Shown here: one piece after another, positions 1 to 12,655 of the stretch
Position numbering within the stretch: position 1 is the first letter of the stretch
How the letters are laid out: every line of letters starts with the position of its first letter
Source of the DNA: Prinia subflava
Taxonomy: Eukaryota; Chordata; Aves; Passeriformes; Cisticolidae
Assembly: GCF_021018805.1 (NCBI RefSeq)
Contig: NC_086247.1
Coordinates: 142,100,102-142,164,101, forward strand
Reading direction: 5' to 3'
DNA: 64,000 bases
Notes under the pieces: model-generated
What the model was told of the DNA's origin: nothing
What the model saw: only the letters and a program-made list of their open reading frames with translations
The model's database searches: none
Program-made: the position numbers and the translations under genes

Positions 1-767
1 AGTCAGGATGCCAGAATGGAAATGGGGAACCTCCCTGTTCCTGTGTGAGAGGAGCTTTAGGTGTCTGGTGCAGCTATTAAACGTGCAATGTGTCAAGTAG
101 CTTGTTTTACTTGCTACAGAGCTCATTTGTAATCCATTGTATAAGCTGTGTATTTACAAATGTAACACAACTATAACTTTTCATTATAATACAAAGGTTA
201 TTGCATGGTTCTGGGGAACTATATGCTTTTCCATTCTTTAATCAGGACTGCAGTTTTGATTCCAGTTAAGAGCAGCTAAAATACAATTGGTCTAATGTTA
301 CATAATGTATGGAACATGAATAATTTTTTTGTTGGGTGGATAAAACCACTATTGGTTAGAAACTGATTTTTCTCATGCAGCTAATTTTTCTCTTATTTAT
401 GCCTTGAGGACTAACTTCTGGTTTTCTAGCTGTTAATGCACTGTTGACCTTAATAATGGTGCCTTATGCAAGTGACCTTCTCTTGCAGGGGGTCTTATAC
501 AGGGGTATGGGTGATGCATGCTTTATTAAGGCTCTCTTTTCACCTGGCATTGTACTGTATCAAATGTATAATATGAGGGGAAAAAAAGGTTACTTCCAGG
601 GTCCTCCTTCACAAAGACAAATATAGAGAAAAGTCATTCATGTCAGTACAGTATTTGTTTAACTTAGACAATTTGACTGTGTTACAGTATAATGCATATG
701 CCAATTGAATACCTGACCAGTTCTGCCACCTTGAGACTTTTTTTATATTGACCTTGCACAACAACTG

Positions 768-775
768 TGTATATA
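768..775 (+). promoter_or_regulatory. UGUAUAUA Pumilio-type motif
   Basis: The octamer TGTATATA matches the UGUANAUA consensus bound by Pumilio proteins in 3' UTRs. A second copy lies at 988-995. It matters only if the region is transcribed on the + strand. The second copy sits in a (TG)/(TA)-rich run where chance matches are common. Confidence 0.2.
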
Positions 776-1865
776 CACACCCCAACTGTACTTAATATGT
801 CAAGTTTTCATACATATTAAAGATACAGAAGTATTAAAAGATGTATTTGCTTAAAAGGCACAAGTTTCACATCTATATATCTAGCTATCTGTTGGTCATA
901 CAGAAAGAAACTATATTACTTTTTTTTTAAAAGTGGGCAGAAAAAATAATTGTGTATGTATATTTGTGTGTACAGTCTGTGTATGTGTGTATATATATAG
1001 ATAATATATAAATATTTTTTTTAAAAGGAAAAGAACTAGAACACATAGCTAGAAAATGCCACAGCCCATCAAAATATTCCCTCTTCTCCCTTACCCCCCG
1101 CAATACGGTCATTAAGGAGACAAAGAAATGAAAGATACAGTTAATTAAAATCTAGCATTTTTAGAGGCTTTACCTTTAGCTTAATGGTATGCTAAAGGCT
1201 TTGTTGGCATTCAGTCCTTCTCAGACTGCTGACTGTGTTTTGTAGTTATTAGGTTGTTTGGAATAGCGTATCTGTGGCCATTTAAGAATGATATGAACCG
1301 AATATTGGCATGCTAAAAGAATATTAGCTGTGTGCAGAAGTGCACTCGGGTTTTGGCCTTCCAGCTTACTGGAGGACCTGTGAGTGAGCTAGTTGTTGTG
1401 GTGGTTGAGCTCTAATTTTACATAGTTCAGCTAAAATAAAGACTGTTTTTTCCTAGAGTAGGAATAGTCTGTCCAAAACCAGTTTTGTTTTGTTTTGTTT
1501 TTTGTTTTTTTTTTTAAACCAGCTCACTACAGTCGATGCAATGAAACATGTGACCTGTTTCTTTTACTGTTAATTATCAGTCTTGCTTACTCTGCTAATA
1601 TTTTGGTATATCTTCCTGGAAATGTATGTAGATAAGTGGTTTTAAAAAAGTATATGCAAGTGATCTGGTTCTATGGAACACACAGGCTTAAATCATTCTC
1701 ATTTCATTTTTGGTTTAAATTGCCTGAAAATGCACTTTTTTTTTCTCCCCCCAAGCAGACAAAATTTTCCAGAGAATGGATTTCTATTTACAATTGAGTT
1801 TTGTTGTATTTTTAACTCCTTGTTTGCATTGTCCTTGGCTTAGCCGTAATTTTTATAAACAAGAA

Positions 1866-1930
1866 ATTAAAACAAAACAAACAAACAAAACAAACAAAAA
1901 ACCCCAAACAAACCAACCCCAGACAAAAAA
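1866..1930. repeat. (CAAA)n / A-C rich low complexity
   Basis: The run is built almost only of A and C, with CAAA and CAAAA units grading into CCAAAC units. Confidence 0.85.
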
Positions 1931-2078
1931 TACTTGCACTGGCTTGTCTCAATTGTGAAATACCATCAGACTTATGTGGATGGGGTGGGGCTGTGTGCCA
2001 TATGTCAAATGCCTGTAATTTTCTTAATAAGCAAGTACATTTTGTTCAGGTGATAACTGAGCCTCAATCAAGCTGAAA

Positions 2079-2093
2079 AATAAAAAAAATAAA
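2079..2093 (+). terminator. paired AATAAA polyadenylation signals
   Basis: Two AATAAA hexamers lie nine bases apart (2079-2084 and 2088-2093), followed by T-rich sequence. They are candidate cleavage and polyadenylation signals for a + strand transcript. A further overlapping pair (AATAAATAAA, 3184-3193) could serve as a more distal site. AT-rich DNA produces such hexamers by chance. Confidence 0.3.
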
Positions 2094-2300
2094 ACATTTT
2101 TGCTTGAAATTTAAGAAGAAAATGTTTCTATTAGTGAAATTTCTTTTTTTGTTTTTGAAGCACCCTGTTATCTAAAGAATCTCTTTGTAAGATTTTTGTA
2201 AAAATTTTGTTTTACAAGATTTTATTTGAAATTGTTTTTTGCAAGATTGTTATATTTCTGTATGAATGTATTTTTTATTGGAATAACATAAAAAGAAATT

Positions 2301-5300
2301 CTTATCAGCATCATGTGTCTGTTTCCATCTTTCTTCTCTCTAAGTCCTACACACCAAAGAATGTCAAGTACTATGTTGCTGCTTTGTCTTGAGTCACACC
2401 TGGTCATGGGTGCAAACACCTTTGGGTCATGTCACATTGTGGAAGACAAGCCCTGTTGGGAAAATAATCTTGGCAGTAGAAACTAGAAGTTCTTCCATGT
2501 TTGAAAAGCTGCTCTTGACTCATCGTTTGCCTCAGCGGAATAAATAGTTAATGTGATTGTTACTGCAAGACTGCACCTTCATTTCAAATCGTTTGTTCTG
2601 GAGAGGTCAATGCACATGGGACGAGTTTGGCGTGTGGGAAAGAAGGTTCAGTGGGCATTCAAAGGGAAGGACAAAGCCAGGAAGGTGGTGGCTGGGCTGG
2701 AGGCACTTGTCCTTGACATCTGCTGCAGAGTGTGCACCTTGGAGCTGGTCCATGGGGAAGCAAGCCCAAAACCTGGAGGTGCAGCTGTGGGAAGGAGAGC
2801 TTGGAAGGGACTGCCTGCTCCAGACACACATCTGAGGCTGCTGTAGGGCTGGCCTGACCCACATGCTGGTGGTGACCTTCAACCCGTGGAACACCAGCCT
2901 CTCTGAACCACATTCTTTCTGAGCAATGGCTCTTCAAGGCATGCCTGGCATGCACCTGGCTCGAGATCTATGCAGAACTTGTTTGGTGGTGCCTTGTGGC
3001 TCCTGCTTCACTCATGCTGGTGTTAAAGGTCCCTGAAGCATCGAGTAAAAGCACTGGCAAAATGGCAAAGTTGTATGCTGAGAAACTTTCACATGTCTTT
3101 GAGCGTGTGAATTCAGTTCATGTTAACATCCTATGATTTAGATGATTTAGAAATGCTCTAAAATGATGCAAAAGAACTGAAACAATAAATAAAGATTGAG
3201 GCAGAAGCAATGTGAAAAAGGGACCCTTGCCACCTTCTCCAGTTAGCCCTGCAGTGGGCTAGTAAATAGATATAATACCTGAATTAGGCATGGCAAAAAT
3301 GGCAGTTTAGGCAAATTTGTGATCTGCAATGGGAGGGGTACATTAAATTTTACCAGTGGTGTATTTCGTACAGTGGAACACAGGTGTCTTCTGGAAAAGT
3401 CTGTTAAAGTTTCAATAGAAATAGAAAAGCCTACTGAGGTTTAGGATTTGGATATTTTGCCTCCTCATGTAGAAAAGAAAATATTTTTAAAGAACTGAGC
3501 TTGACCTTGGAGATTCTCCACCCAAAATGTTCAGTGGGTGTGTAATATAGAACAAGGATTGGCAAATTTTTTCCTGTTTATTCGGTGTGTGTCATCTTGG
3601 GCTGTGTCATACTCTAGCTTTAAAAAAAGAAAAAGCCTGAAAACTGCTTTATTAAGGATGTTATTGAGATCCTGCCTTTCTTCTTTTTTTTTTTTTTTTT
3701 GGTAATTCTCAGAGAGATTGTACTGAAAAACCAGCAGTGTGTGCAGGAAAAAAAGAGACTACTGATAGAGCTATTGGGCAACAAGGAAACTACAAAGCAG
3801 AAAGCAATAGTGCATTTCAACATACACATCTACTGCAGGTTTGCTTAATTCTGGATTTTGAAATGCAGAGCAGAGGGGAAGAGACAAGAATTTGAGGGTG
3901 AAGAAGTCAGGTTGCTGAGGTATGGACATGGATTAGTAGCCTCTGCAAGTTCCAACAGCTTCAGGAGAGGTTAGAAAGCTGAAAAGGATGACAGAGCCTG
4001 TGAGCCAACACCTGAGCAGAGGTTAGATATATGGCATGTTTGTGCAACCATCAAGATGAAACAGTTAACATACCAAAACAACCCATTTGGATGTTTGTTT
4101 TGGGTTTTTTTTTTTATCCTCTTGGGTGTGAAAAATCCAAGCATGCAAGTGGTTGGTGCAAGTAGGGCTTATCAGTTTACCAGCTTATTTGAGCAACTGT
4201 GCCTTATAAATACAACATGACTTTGAAGTTCACAACAGACAAGGGATTGCTGTTTTATTAAATTGGATGTCCATATTGTTTAGAAGTTGACTGTCTGTCA
4301 ACTGACTGTCTCCCCTCCAAACCACATTATGATTTCAAATAAACTGAATGTGGAATTGTTGTGCCTGTTAAGGCATGTTGAAAACAAGCTGTATTTTATT
4401 CTTTCCTCTTTAGGAGTTGTTCATGGTATCTCTGCCTTTGTGTCCAACTTTTACCACCTCTAATCTTCTCAACTTTTTGGGCATTTGTTCATTACTTTCT
4501 TTAATTGCTCTGAAAACTGAGGAATTAAAACAACCTCTGTAAATCACACAAATAGCAGCAGCAAAACTAGAAACTAGAAATTGTTTCAAAAAGTAGCTGA
4601 GTGTTCTTTATGCAGCACCGAAAGAGTAGGTGACCTTACATGTTTACACAACAGGGAGAGACAGTGTTTGATAAGAGGAAAGCTTCGTGGTCCATCCATT
4701 GGAGGTCTCCTCAGCTTTGTCTGGAGAGTGGAGTTCAGGTAGACTGAAACTATAAGGGCAGCTCTAACTGCACAAGAGGGGACACAGGTAAAAAAGGTTT
4801 CCCCTCCACTTTTTAAAGAATTAAAGGCCTGGTATTTCCTCCTTGTCCCTCCATTCCTTCAGAAATTCCTTGCAGAAAAAAAAATGGCTCAGATAGGAAA
4901 TCTCTGCACTATTGCTTCCTCAAGCTTTTGCAGATTTGTTCCCTCCAATTGCACTGGTTTATGGACTCAGCAGCAATACCAGTACTCCAGTTCTTTATTT
5001 CTAGTGACAAGAGGTTACCAAGCAGACTTCCACAGAAGTCTTCCTGCTTTTGCCTCATCAGCTGGGGTTGTGTAGCCAAGAGGCATTAGCAGGTACTTCT
5101 GAAATGAAGCCTCTGACATGGCAAGAAGCTCTGCTGAGATTATACAGTCCAAGGCAATGGTGTCTTTATATTTTTTCCCTTTAGCTCTTTTACCTCTACA
5201 CTTGCTGTTTCATCCCTTATTCATGGTCCTTAGATATATGGCATTTATTTTTGATCAAACCTGTAGCAATACTGTCTCATAACCATTTGAGCTCTTACAT

Positions 5301-7790
5301 TTCAGGGAGAATGAGCAGACAGAGTATTGCTTTTGCACACAGGTCTACAGAGGTTTAATCAGTCTAGGATTCATTGGAGCTACCCTGGGAAATAAGGGTT
5401 TGCAGGTTCATGCATTAATATTGTGAGGCCTTGGTCAAAAGCTCATTTAAGTCAAGCAGAAATTCCTCACTGAATTCGACTTGCTCCAGACAGAGTCATT
5501 TTTTCATAGAGCTGAACCTGAGGAGAAAGTACATTTGAAACCCATTCAGAACCAAATTTTCATTCAATGACATTTATTACTATATTTTGTCCATTTCCTG
5601 TTGAACATTTGATAGCTGGAGTTCACAAGTACAAGCATTGCAAAGATGATTTTTTTAAAACAGAAATGTGATTTTTTTTCCTCCTGAAATTTATTTTTGA
5701 TTGCAGACTGATGATAAACCCTGTAATTTGTTCTGCAGTTTCACTTACACAACAGCTACATAATAATTTTGTAAGTTATAGCAGTGACTATTTTGAACTG
5801 CCGTGGTTGCGATCAGAATGCTTCATGAAGTATTAGCTGAGAAATTATTAACTGAAGGAATTAACTGGATTTGCAGGATATCACAGCAACAAAGGTAGCC
5901 TTAAAAAAATGACTTTAAAAAAAATTGCTGCATCAGATACGAGCCAGCACATTTTGTTAAAATGTGAAACTATCCAGAATCTGCAATCGAGGCTGCAGAT
6001 CGGTCATGTTCTTGAAGTATAGGTTTATAATTTGTCACAGGAAAATAACTCCATAAAGCAAAACTGCTAAGGTGTTTTAAGATGATCTATTACGTGGAGG
6101 TGTCTAGTACAGCCATTTTGGATCAGTTCATGATAGGAAACAGATGGTATATATGTTTATGTTTAACATTTAAGGAGGTATAGAAAGCAATTGGGAGGTG
6201 ATGTATTTTGTTAATGGGCGAGCAAAGCCTCATATGTACAGTTAAAATAGAATGTAAAAAACAAGCAACATTTTTTCAGCACAAATGAGCAATGCAACAA
6301 CAGCTTAAGTAGATTTATTTGACTTGTTTCACTTTAAATAATTTTAATGAGAAATTCTCTAAATGTTTTTGAGCGGAGATAGAAAGTAATCTGGTAACCA
6401 CATGTCTCGATGTATGCCAAGCTGTTCTTTAACAGCACTTTCTTTCAATACAATATAAATTTAGCTGGAATTAGCGTGGCTGAATATTAGTCCCTCAGTG
6501 CCTCACTTGCTAAACCTCCATATTCTTTTTATTGCCTCTGTGCATTTCAGAAGTAGAGTGTGTGGTCACTTCCAGACAAAGGGAAATTATCTAATGGGGC
6601 TGGGAAAGGCAACGTATTGGTGAATTCTGTAGCAAACCGCTCGGTAATAATTCAGGAAGGTTGCAGATCTGCACTGGATACAGTAATATATTTTTCTTGT
6701 AATGTGCTACCTCTTGGATTTGATACTGAATATATCAAAAATCTAGTTATGCATGCAAAGCTGTATTTTTCTGAGTTTTATATACTTCACCTTGCACATG
6801 CAGTAGTATGTTTTTTCATTTATAAGATTTATCTTCGAGCATGCACCGATATGACTAATGCTCATTTCTAAGCTCTGCTAGGCAAGTTACTCAGTCTTCT
6901 GGGGTTTACTTTATTTGTTTTTGCTAAGTATGAAGAGGACATTGAGGGCAACTGGATTTTAGTAGATCCTCACTGTAATTAATTATTCATCAGCAGTAGA
7001 AGTATTAGCAGCAGCAGTCAGACATGCAGAGGAGGCTGAGATCTTGCTGTTGTGAACCTACAGGGAGAAAGGCTCTTCCATCCAGGTTCTGCCTAATTAG
7101 GCCACGACACATTTGGAATTACCCACATTCAAAGACAGAGAAAGTAGTTTTACAACCTGTTCTGATGATCTCAGCATTTTTCCTTTTTCTGGTCAGACAG
7201 ATAACCCTGGTGATATTATAATATCCATATTATAATTCCATTCAGTTAGCCTGTGTGTCACAGATGGATTAATTCTGGATTCATTCTCACCAGGATGGGA
7301 ACTCCCCATGCAGAACATGGGGTTTGAATGCATTTTAGTGGGAATTTTTAGGTGGGACCTTGTATTGTGCATGCCTGTCTCACATCATTGGGTTATTTCT
7401 TATTTCATAACTTTGTTTTCTATTTCTAACCACTTCCTTCTAACAATAAATTTGGTACATTCTACGTGAAATAATTTGGATGTACTGATATTTCTTTTTA
7501 ATTTGAAAAAAAATTGGTCAGAAATAATCTTTATCACATAGATAGAAAAGAGTAAATAAGAGATGTAATAATGTTATAGTATTAATGGGATCTGAGCCTT
7601 GGTAGGAAACAGATGCATTATTCATAAGGATTGATGGTCTTTAGTGTCCCAACAGCCCCTTGTGGGGCTTTGGAGGTATTAGACTGGCCACTGGAGAGAA
7701 GGTTGCTCTAATGCTCAATAAGCTAGACTAAAAATATCACCAGAATTATAAAGCAAAAAAACTAATCAAATCCTAAAAATAAATGCGATG
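2301..7790. other. unique intergenic DNA, no gene seen
   Basis: There is no supported exon or recognised mobile element. A GC-richer patch lies at about 2,555-2,960. It contains overlapping frames of 90-98 codons on both strands without any known domain. A T17 run is at 3684-3700. The stretches at 5,700-6,050 and 6,980-7,130 are unique, contain TAATTA-type motifs, and could be conserved non-coding sequence. A weak MIR-like phrase (GGCAAGTTACTCAGTCTT) is near 6,880, too short to call. Confidence 0.6.
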
Positions 7791-7844
7791 ATACAAACCC
7801 ATCCCCTAGTTATCTCCAGAAACCACCCTGCCTCAAAGGGTTGT

Positions 7845-7985
7845 CAGCGACTCGTCCCTTATTATCTTTAATCAAGCACAAGAGAGAGGCGCTGAGCGCC
7901 ACAGTGGGTCCGCGTAACGAGGCGCTGCAGGTGGAATCCATCGCTGCTCCCCGCTGCCGCCGGCCCCGCCAGCCGGGGGACAAAG
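7845..7985. promoter_or_regulatory. isolated CpG-dense patch
   Basis: About 14 CpG dinucleotides fall between 7848 and 7975 in an otherwise CpG-poor, AT-rich area. The patch includes the inverted repeat GGCGCTGAGCGCC (7888-7900). Such density usually survives only where DNA is unmethylated in the germ line, for example at a promoter, enhancer or orphan CpG island. A recent insertion of CpG-rich sequence is the other explanation. No exon or transposon signature is visible. The patch is shorter than the usual 200-bp CpG-island cut-off. Confidence 0.4.
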
Positions 7986-8149
7986 GCATGCAGGGCTTGC
8001 ACAGGGCCTCTGAACTCCTCTCTAGCTTCTCCTCATTTCCATCCCCAAAGTCCAGACCGCAGATGCTTCACCAGGCAAAACCAGCCTGGATGACTGTAGG
8101 TAAAAATTATGTGGTAACACGCAACAAAGAAGCTGACTAAAGGAGATTT

Positions 8150-11100
8150 CTGCAGTGAGGTTTCCAGCGCTTACACAGATGGGATCTACCCAGACTCTGG
8201 TCTCTGTGCTCTGTGACAGGACATTATTTATCTTAATTATAATGGATAACTTTAAAACAAAGGGGGGGAAAAAATAAAAAGAGTGTGTGTTCTCTCATGT
8301 ATTCAAGCAGATTAGGCACTACAGTTAGAATATTTGTCAGAGAAGCTAAAACTGCTAGCTGCCAAACAAATGCAACCATTTAATTCAATATTAACAAATA
8401 TATTTTTCATTAGACATTAAATATCTTGGGATAATGATGAGGTCATAAAAGACTCATGTGTTTGGCCAGGAGAGAGAACATTCATAAAAGAAGAGCTGTG
8501 GAATACAGCTCCTTTTGGCACAAAGTCTGCTCAAGTAGCTCAATGTAAAGTAGATTTAAGCCTCCATTCTGAAATGAGGTCTGTGCACACCTTCTGACCC
8601 TCACCTGCTGTCCCCTGAGACACCCCAAACCATACAGGACTGCAGCGGAGCACCCCAAAGGAGAGGGGCCATCTCTGATAAGGGACAGGATGTCCCAGAA
8701 GGAAAATGTCCTCAGCCAAAGTCTGGGGTGCACCAGCACCCTGAAGGTGATAAATTGAAGTGGGGAGAGTGGGTCAAACTTCAGGAAGAATGTATACTTT
8801 TCTGGTGGTGCTGGTGTTTGAAAACACAAATTAGAGCATGGGTGCTGAGACAAAACCTTCAACCCTCATCCAGTGGCACTTGGTGTTTGGTCAGTGTTTG
8901 GTAAAAGGCACTCAGCTTTATGCCTGCTCAGGTACCCCTTACCAGAAAAGGAACCCTCCTATACTTCACTATGTCCTTTAGACCCACGACATGTAAGTTT
9001 GAGCTTACATTTTAAGTTTAAAATTAAGTTCCTAATATGAAGGCATTAACAAAGAAAAATAATGACAGATTATCAAGATCCAAGAATTTTCTATTTTTTA
9101 TTAAAATTTATATGCATAGGCACACATATGCATAAACAGAAACATTTTCTTGTCTAGGATTTTTATTTTCTATATAGTATCACATTCCAAAAGAACAATG
9201 TCCTTAAAAAGTCAGCTGTGGGATTGATAATAGTTTTTCAGACTTAACCTGAGGTGTAAGGTGAAACCAGCTGAAAACGCTAAACAAAATCAAACGATCT
9301 TGGCTAGTGAAACAGATGAAAAAAATGAAAAACAGAAAAACAACATCAGAAACAATTAAAGATAAAAAAATAAAGCCAGCTTTTAAGGTGGTTTAGTTTT
9401 GTTTTCTTTTTTTTTAATCTAACAGTTTGTGGGAATATGAGTAAGTAAATACATCAACATTGAAGTTGTTGATGGTTATTTTCAATGAATCATAGATCCA
9501 TGTTTCAACAAATTAGGGACAAGGTCTTTAAAAAATATAAATTAGTAAGTGAAGTGTTGCCTTAAATGTCTGAAAATTATGCTTTATTGGGATTTTGTTT
9601 GGTTTTTACAAATTTAAATTCTGTATTTTGGATCCAGCAGAGTGCATATGGAATACATTTGCATCATATTTTTTACAATAGAAGTTAGAGACTTCTGTTT
9701 TAAAAATAAGTTCTGAAACTAAAAAAAAGAAAAAGCAAGTTACTCAAGGTCCTACAATGAAATGGTGTGAATTGGTCATGCTGAGGCAACTGTGTGCAAA
9801 TGAAATCATTTGCTAGAGTAGCCAGGTAGTTTCCTTGATTTCATGGGCCAGAAGGTCTGACACATGCCTTTCAGGCTGACAATGTCTGGGAAAAAACGAT
9901 GTTAAAGCAAAACCACCCCCAAAATCTGGCAACATGGTCCTTCTTCACATAAAGTCGAGACAAGCAGCTGAGTCTTAGAAGTGCCTAAGGAGTGTCATTA
10001 GATATTCCTCTGTAGGAAGTCCACGTGAGCATTGCTCTGTACTGATTCTTTTTTCCTTTGTGCAGTTCAACCTCACATTTTTATCTCATTATTCTTAGCA
10101 GTGGTAAGTAACTATGACAGGAAGACAGAGTGGAAAATTAAGGCTTGTTAAGACTATTATACACCAAAAGGATCATGTCACAAATGAGATTTCAGTCTGC
10201 CCAGTTTGGGATATAATTAAGTTATCATGTTCAAGGTGGGTGGGTTTGAGACAATAAAAGGGCAGTGGAGGTTGTTAAGTTCCAAAGAGGTGAATCTTTT
10301 TATGCTGAGGAGTTATGTGGATGAGATTTTTCGAGTGGTGAGGGCCACCAGCTCTCCCCCAGCTGTTGAGCAGGGTCTTCTGCTCCTGGAAAGGGAGAGC
10401 AGCTCCAGGGATCATCACCCTTCAGGATCATCTCCCTGCTAAGAAAATGCTATTTGATTGTGTCTCATTTCCATGGGCATATCACCAGGTGCCTTCTCCT
10501 CTGGCTTTGCTCTATAGGAACCTCTCAAGAATAAGAACAGTAAACAGCACCCTGTGAGTGCTGTGAGAGTGACATGTGCTGAAAATTTCATTGTCACGTA
10601 ATTCACTTTTGAGAAAAGTGTATTTAAGGTGATGAATAATAAGCATATGCCAATACTATGGACCCAGCAAGGAAGTGTCAACAAAACCACAACAGGAAAA
10701 CAGTGAGGCTTTTCTTGGTTTTGAGAGAATACAATGAGTGTAATGTTGCTGCTTTCTCGTTTTTTTTCCTATGTTATCAGCATGGAAGGCTGGGCAGGAC
10801 TCAGCTGAATCACTGCTCAGAAGTCAGTCCAAAATGTGGGTGAGTCAAGCAGTGTATGGGCCAGAGACTGACATGTGTGTTTAGTGGCAGTAGGGTTTGT
10901 CATGCAATTCTTGAGGGCATAATGGATGAGGGCTTTTTGCCTGCAAGTAGCCACAATAATTATATGAATCATTCAGAGGAATTATATTGAAAGATATCAT
11001 ATCATAAAGCTGCAGAGTTTTCCACTGAAAACAGCAGCTTAGAAGAGCTTCAGAAGCATGTTAACAAAGATGGTGCCTTGCTGGGCTATCTATTATTACA

Positions 11101-12520
11101 CTCACACAAAGAGATTGAGCTGGCATGGGGGAGGGGATGTTGGAGGAAGGAAAGGAAGAGAGATCATAGAGTGACAAATAATACTTTTAAACATTATACT
11201 CTTCATTTCCAAATTCAAGATTTAAATTACTCTTCATTTCCAAATTCAAGATTTAAATGCAAAGTATATGTTTGTTTGGTTGGGTTTTTTTCCCTGCTTA
11301 TCTTTCTTCCTCCCTCTTCCTTTCTTAACTCCTTAGAGAGAGCAGGACAAATCTGTCCTCAGGGTTTTGCCCTGCTGTCTTTCACCTTTTTCAGTCTGAC
11401 ACTTCTTCAAAAGGAAATGTTGTCTATTTGTGATTTCAAGCTGTGCAACTGGTGAAATATTAGCAAGGACCTAAGTTCTTACTCTGGACAAATAATTTTG
11501 CTTTCTCGGAGCGAGGAGGGTGGGGGTGGTGATGGGGAGCAGGGAGGAGTTGACAGGACACAGATACAACCAGCAATAACAGTCAATAAAAACACTCTAT
11601 TAGAAACAGCAAACAGCCCTACTATCTACATAGGAAAGTTCTTCCTTACCTCCCCTTTGCCGTGTAGGAATATTGTGGAAATGGGGATCCTGTGGGATAT
11701 GAAGGCGGAAGCACAGTGTGGAAGGCAGATCCGTCCTCATCCTCAGGACAGGGAAGAATGGGACAGTGGTGTCTCTGACAACATTTGTTGGTGGTCCCAG
11801 TCCTACAGGGGCCCAGGGGACAGGAGGACAAGCCCTGGGCACGGGGCTGTGCCTCTGCAGCTGGGCAGGCTCAGAAGCTGTCCCTTGCCATGGCAGCAGA
11901 GGGTGACCCCAGGAACCTCAGCCCTGCTTCCCCATCTCTGTCTGCATTTGCCCTCAGCCCACCACGCAGGGGATGTTTCCCACTCCGGCAGATACACACG
12001 TGCCTGTCCACATCAACACCACACAATAACACAGGATTTCATCATCTGCAGCACTATTGCACCAGCCTTTCATGGGGATTTGGCAGCCTCGTTACTGGGG
12101 ATTCCTAATGACAGACTACAGTAAGAAAGGACTGCACAAAAGTTGTGTATTTGTTGTTAAGGCTTGAAAACAAAGAATATCAAGCAGTCAGAGCTGCTTA
12201 GGAATGAGGGAGTTAAATTTGCCTACCTGTGCTCCACTGTCCTGAATCTGGTCCAGCTTTCTAGAAAGGTTGATTCAGCAAAAGCAGGTGGCAAGGAATC
12301 TAACTGGAACAGCAGGAGCAACTAGACTTCAAAGTTTCCTCTTGTCACAAACACTTTTTTCAACTTACAGGGTCTGAAATTGCTTGTGCATACATTAAAG
12401 AATCCTTCTTCCCCCCTGCTCTTTTTGCAATACAGGAAACTCTTTTTAAAACAGGTATTTTGGGGAAAGAACTTTGTATAAAAACCTTGGTTTTTCATAA
12501 AAAAAATCAGAAGCAGCATG
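8150..12520. other. unique intergenic DNA, no gene seen
   Basis: Mostly AT-rich unique sequence. GC-richer parts are at about 8,480-8,870 and 11,640-12,120. The latter holds a 208-codon + strand frame (11498-12124) that starts inside a G-rich run and resembles no family I know. It is better explained by the local GC content than by a gene. Confidence 0.6.
11197..11258. repeat. perfect 31-bp tandem duplication (2 copies)
   Basis: Bases 11197-11227 and 11228-11258 are identical over 31 bases. Each copy starts TACTCTTCATTT and ends AAGATTTAAAT. Identity without a single difference suggests a recent duplication, and possibly a length polymorphism. Confidence 0.95.
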
Positions 12521-12655
12521 TTTCCACAAAAAACAACAACAACAACAACAACAAAACAAACCAAAAAAACCTGAAAAACAACAGACAAAATGAAAAACAA
12601 ACAAACAAACAAAAAAACCACAACAAAAACACCCACCAAAACAAAACAAAACCAT
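12521..12655. repeat. A/C-rich low-complexity tract with (CAA)n core
   Basis: The + strand is nearly free of T and G over about 135 bases. It has a (CAA)n core near 12533-12556 and CAAA units near 12596-12612. The 96- to 112-codon frames across it are composition artefacts rich in Asn/Lys/Gln or Val/Phe/Cys. Confidence 0.9.

Larger units (their letters stand above)
1..2300 (+). other. possible 3' untranslated tail of an upstream gene (AT-rich)
   Basis: The stretch is AT-rich, has no convincing reading frame, and carries several + strand polyadenylation hexamers (AATAAA at 1435-1440, 2079-2084 and 2088-2093; ATTAAA near 816). It also has many ATTTA-like motifs and two UGUAUAUA motifs. This is the texture of a long vertebrate 3' UTR whose coding part would lie before base 1. 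I cannot name the gene, and no coding exon is visible to anchor it. The alternative is ordinary AT-rich intergenic DNA. Confidence 0.35.

Noticed and set aside
468..490. Splice acceptor-like CTTCTCTTGCAG before a + strand frame (444-626)
   Set aside because: There is no polypyrimidine tract of useful length, no protein family match, and the surroundings look untranslated.
6865..6920. MIR core-like GGCAAGTTACTCAGTCTT
   Set aside because: Too short and not continued by the expected GTAAAATGGG part.
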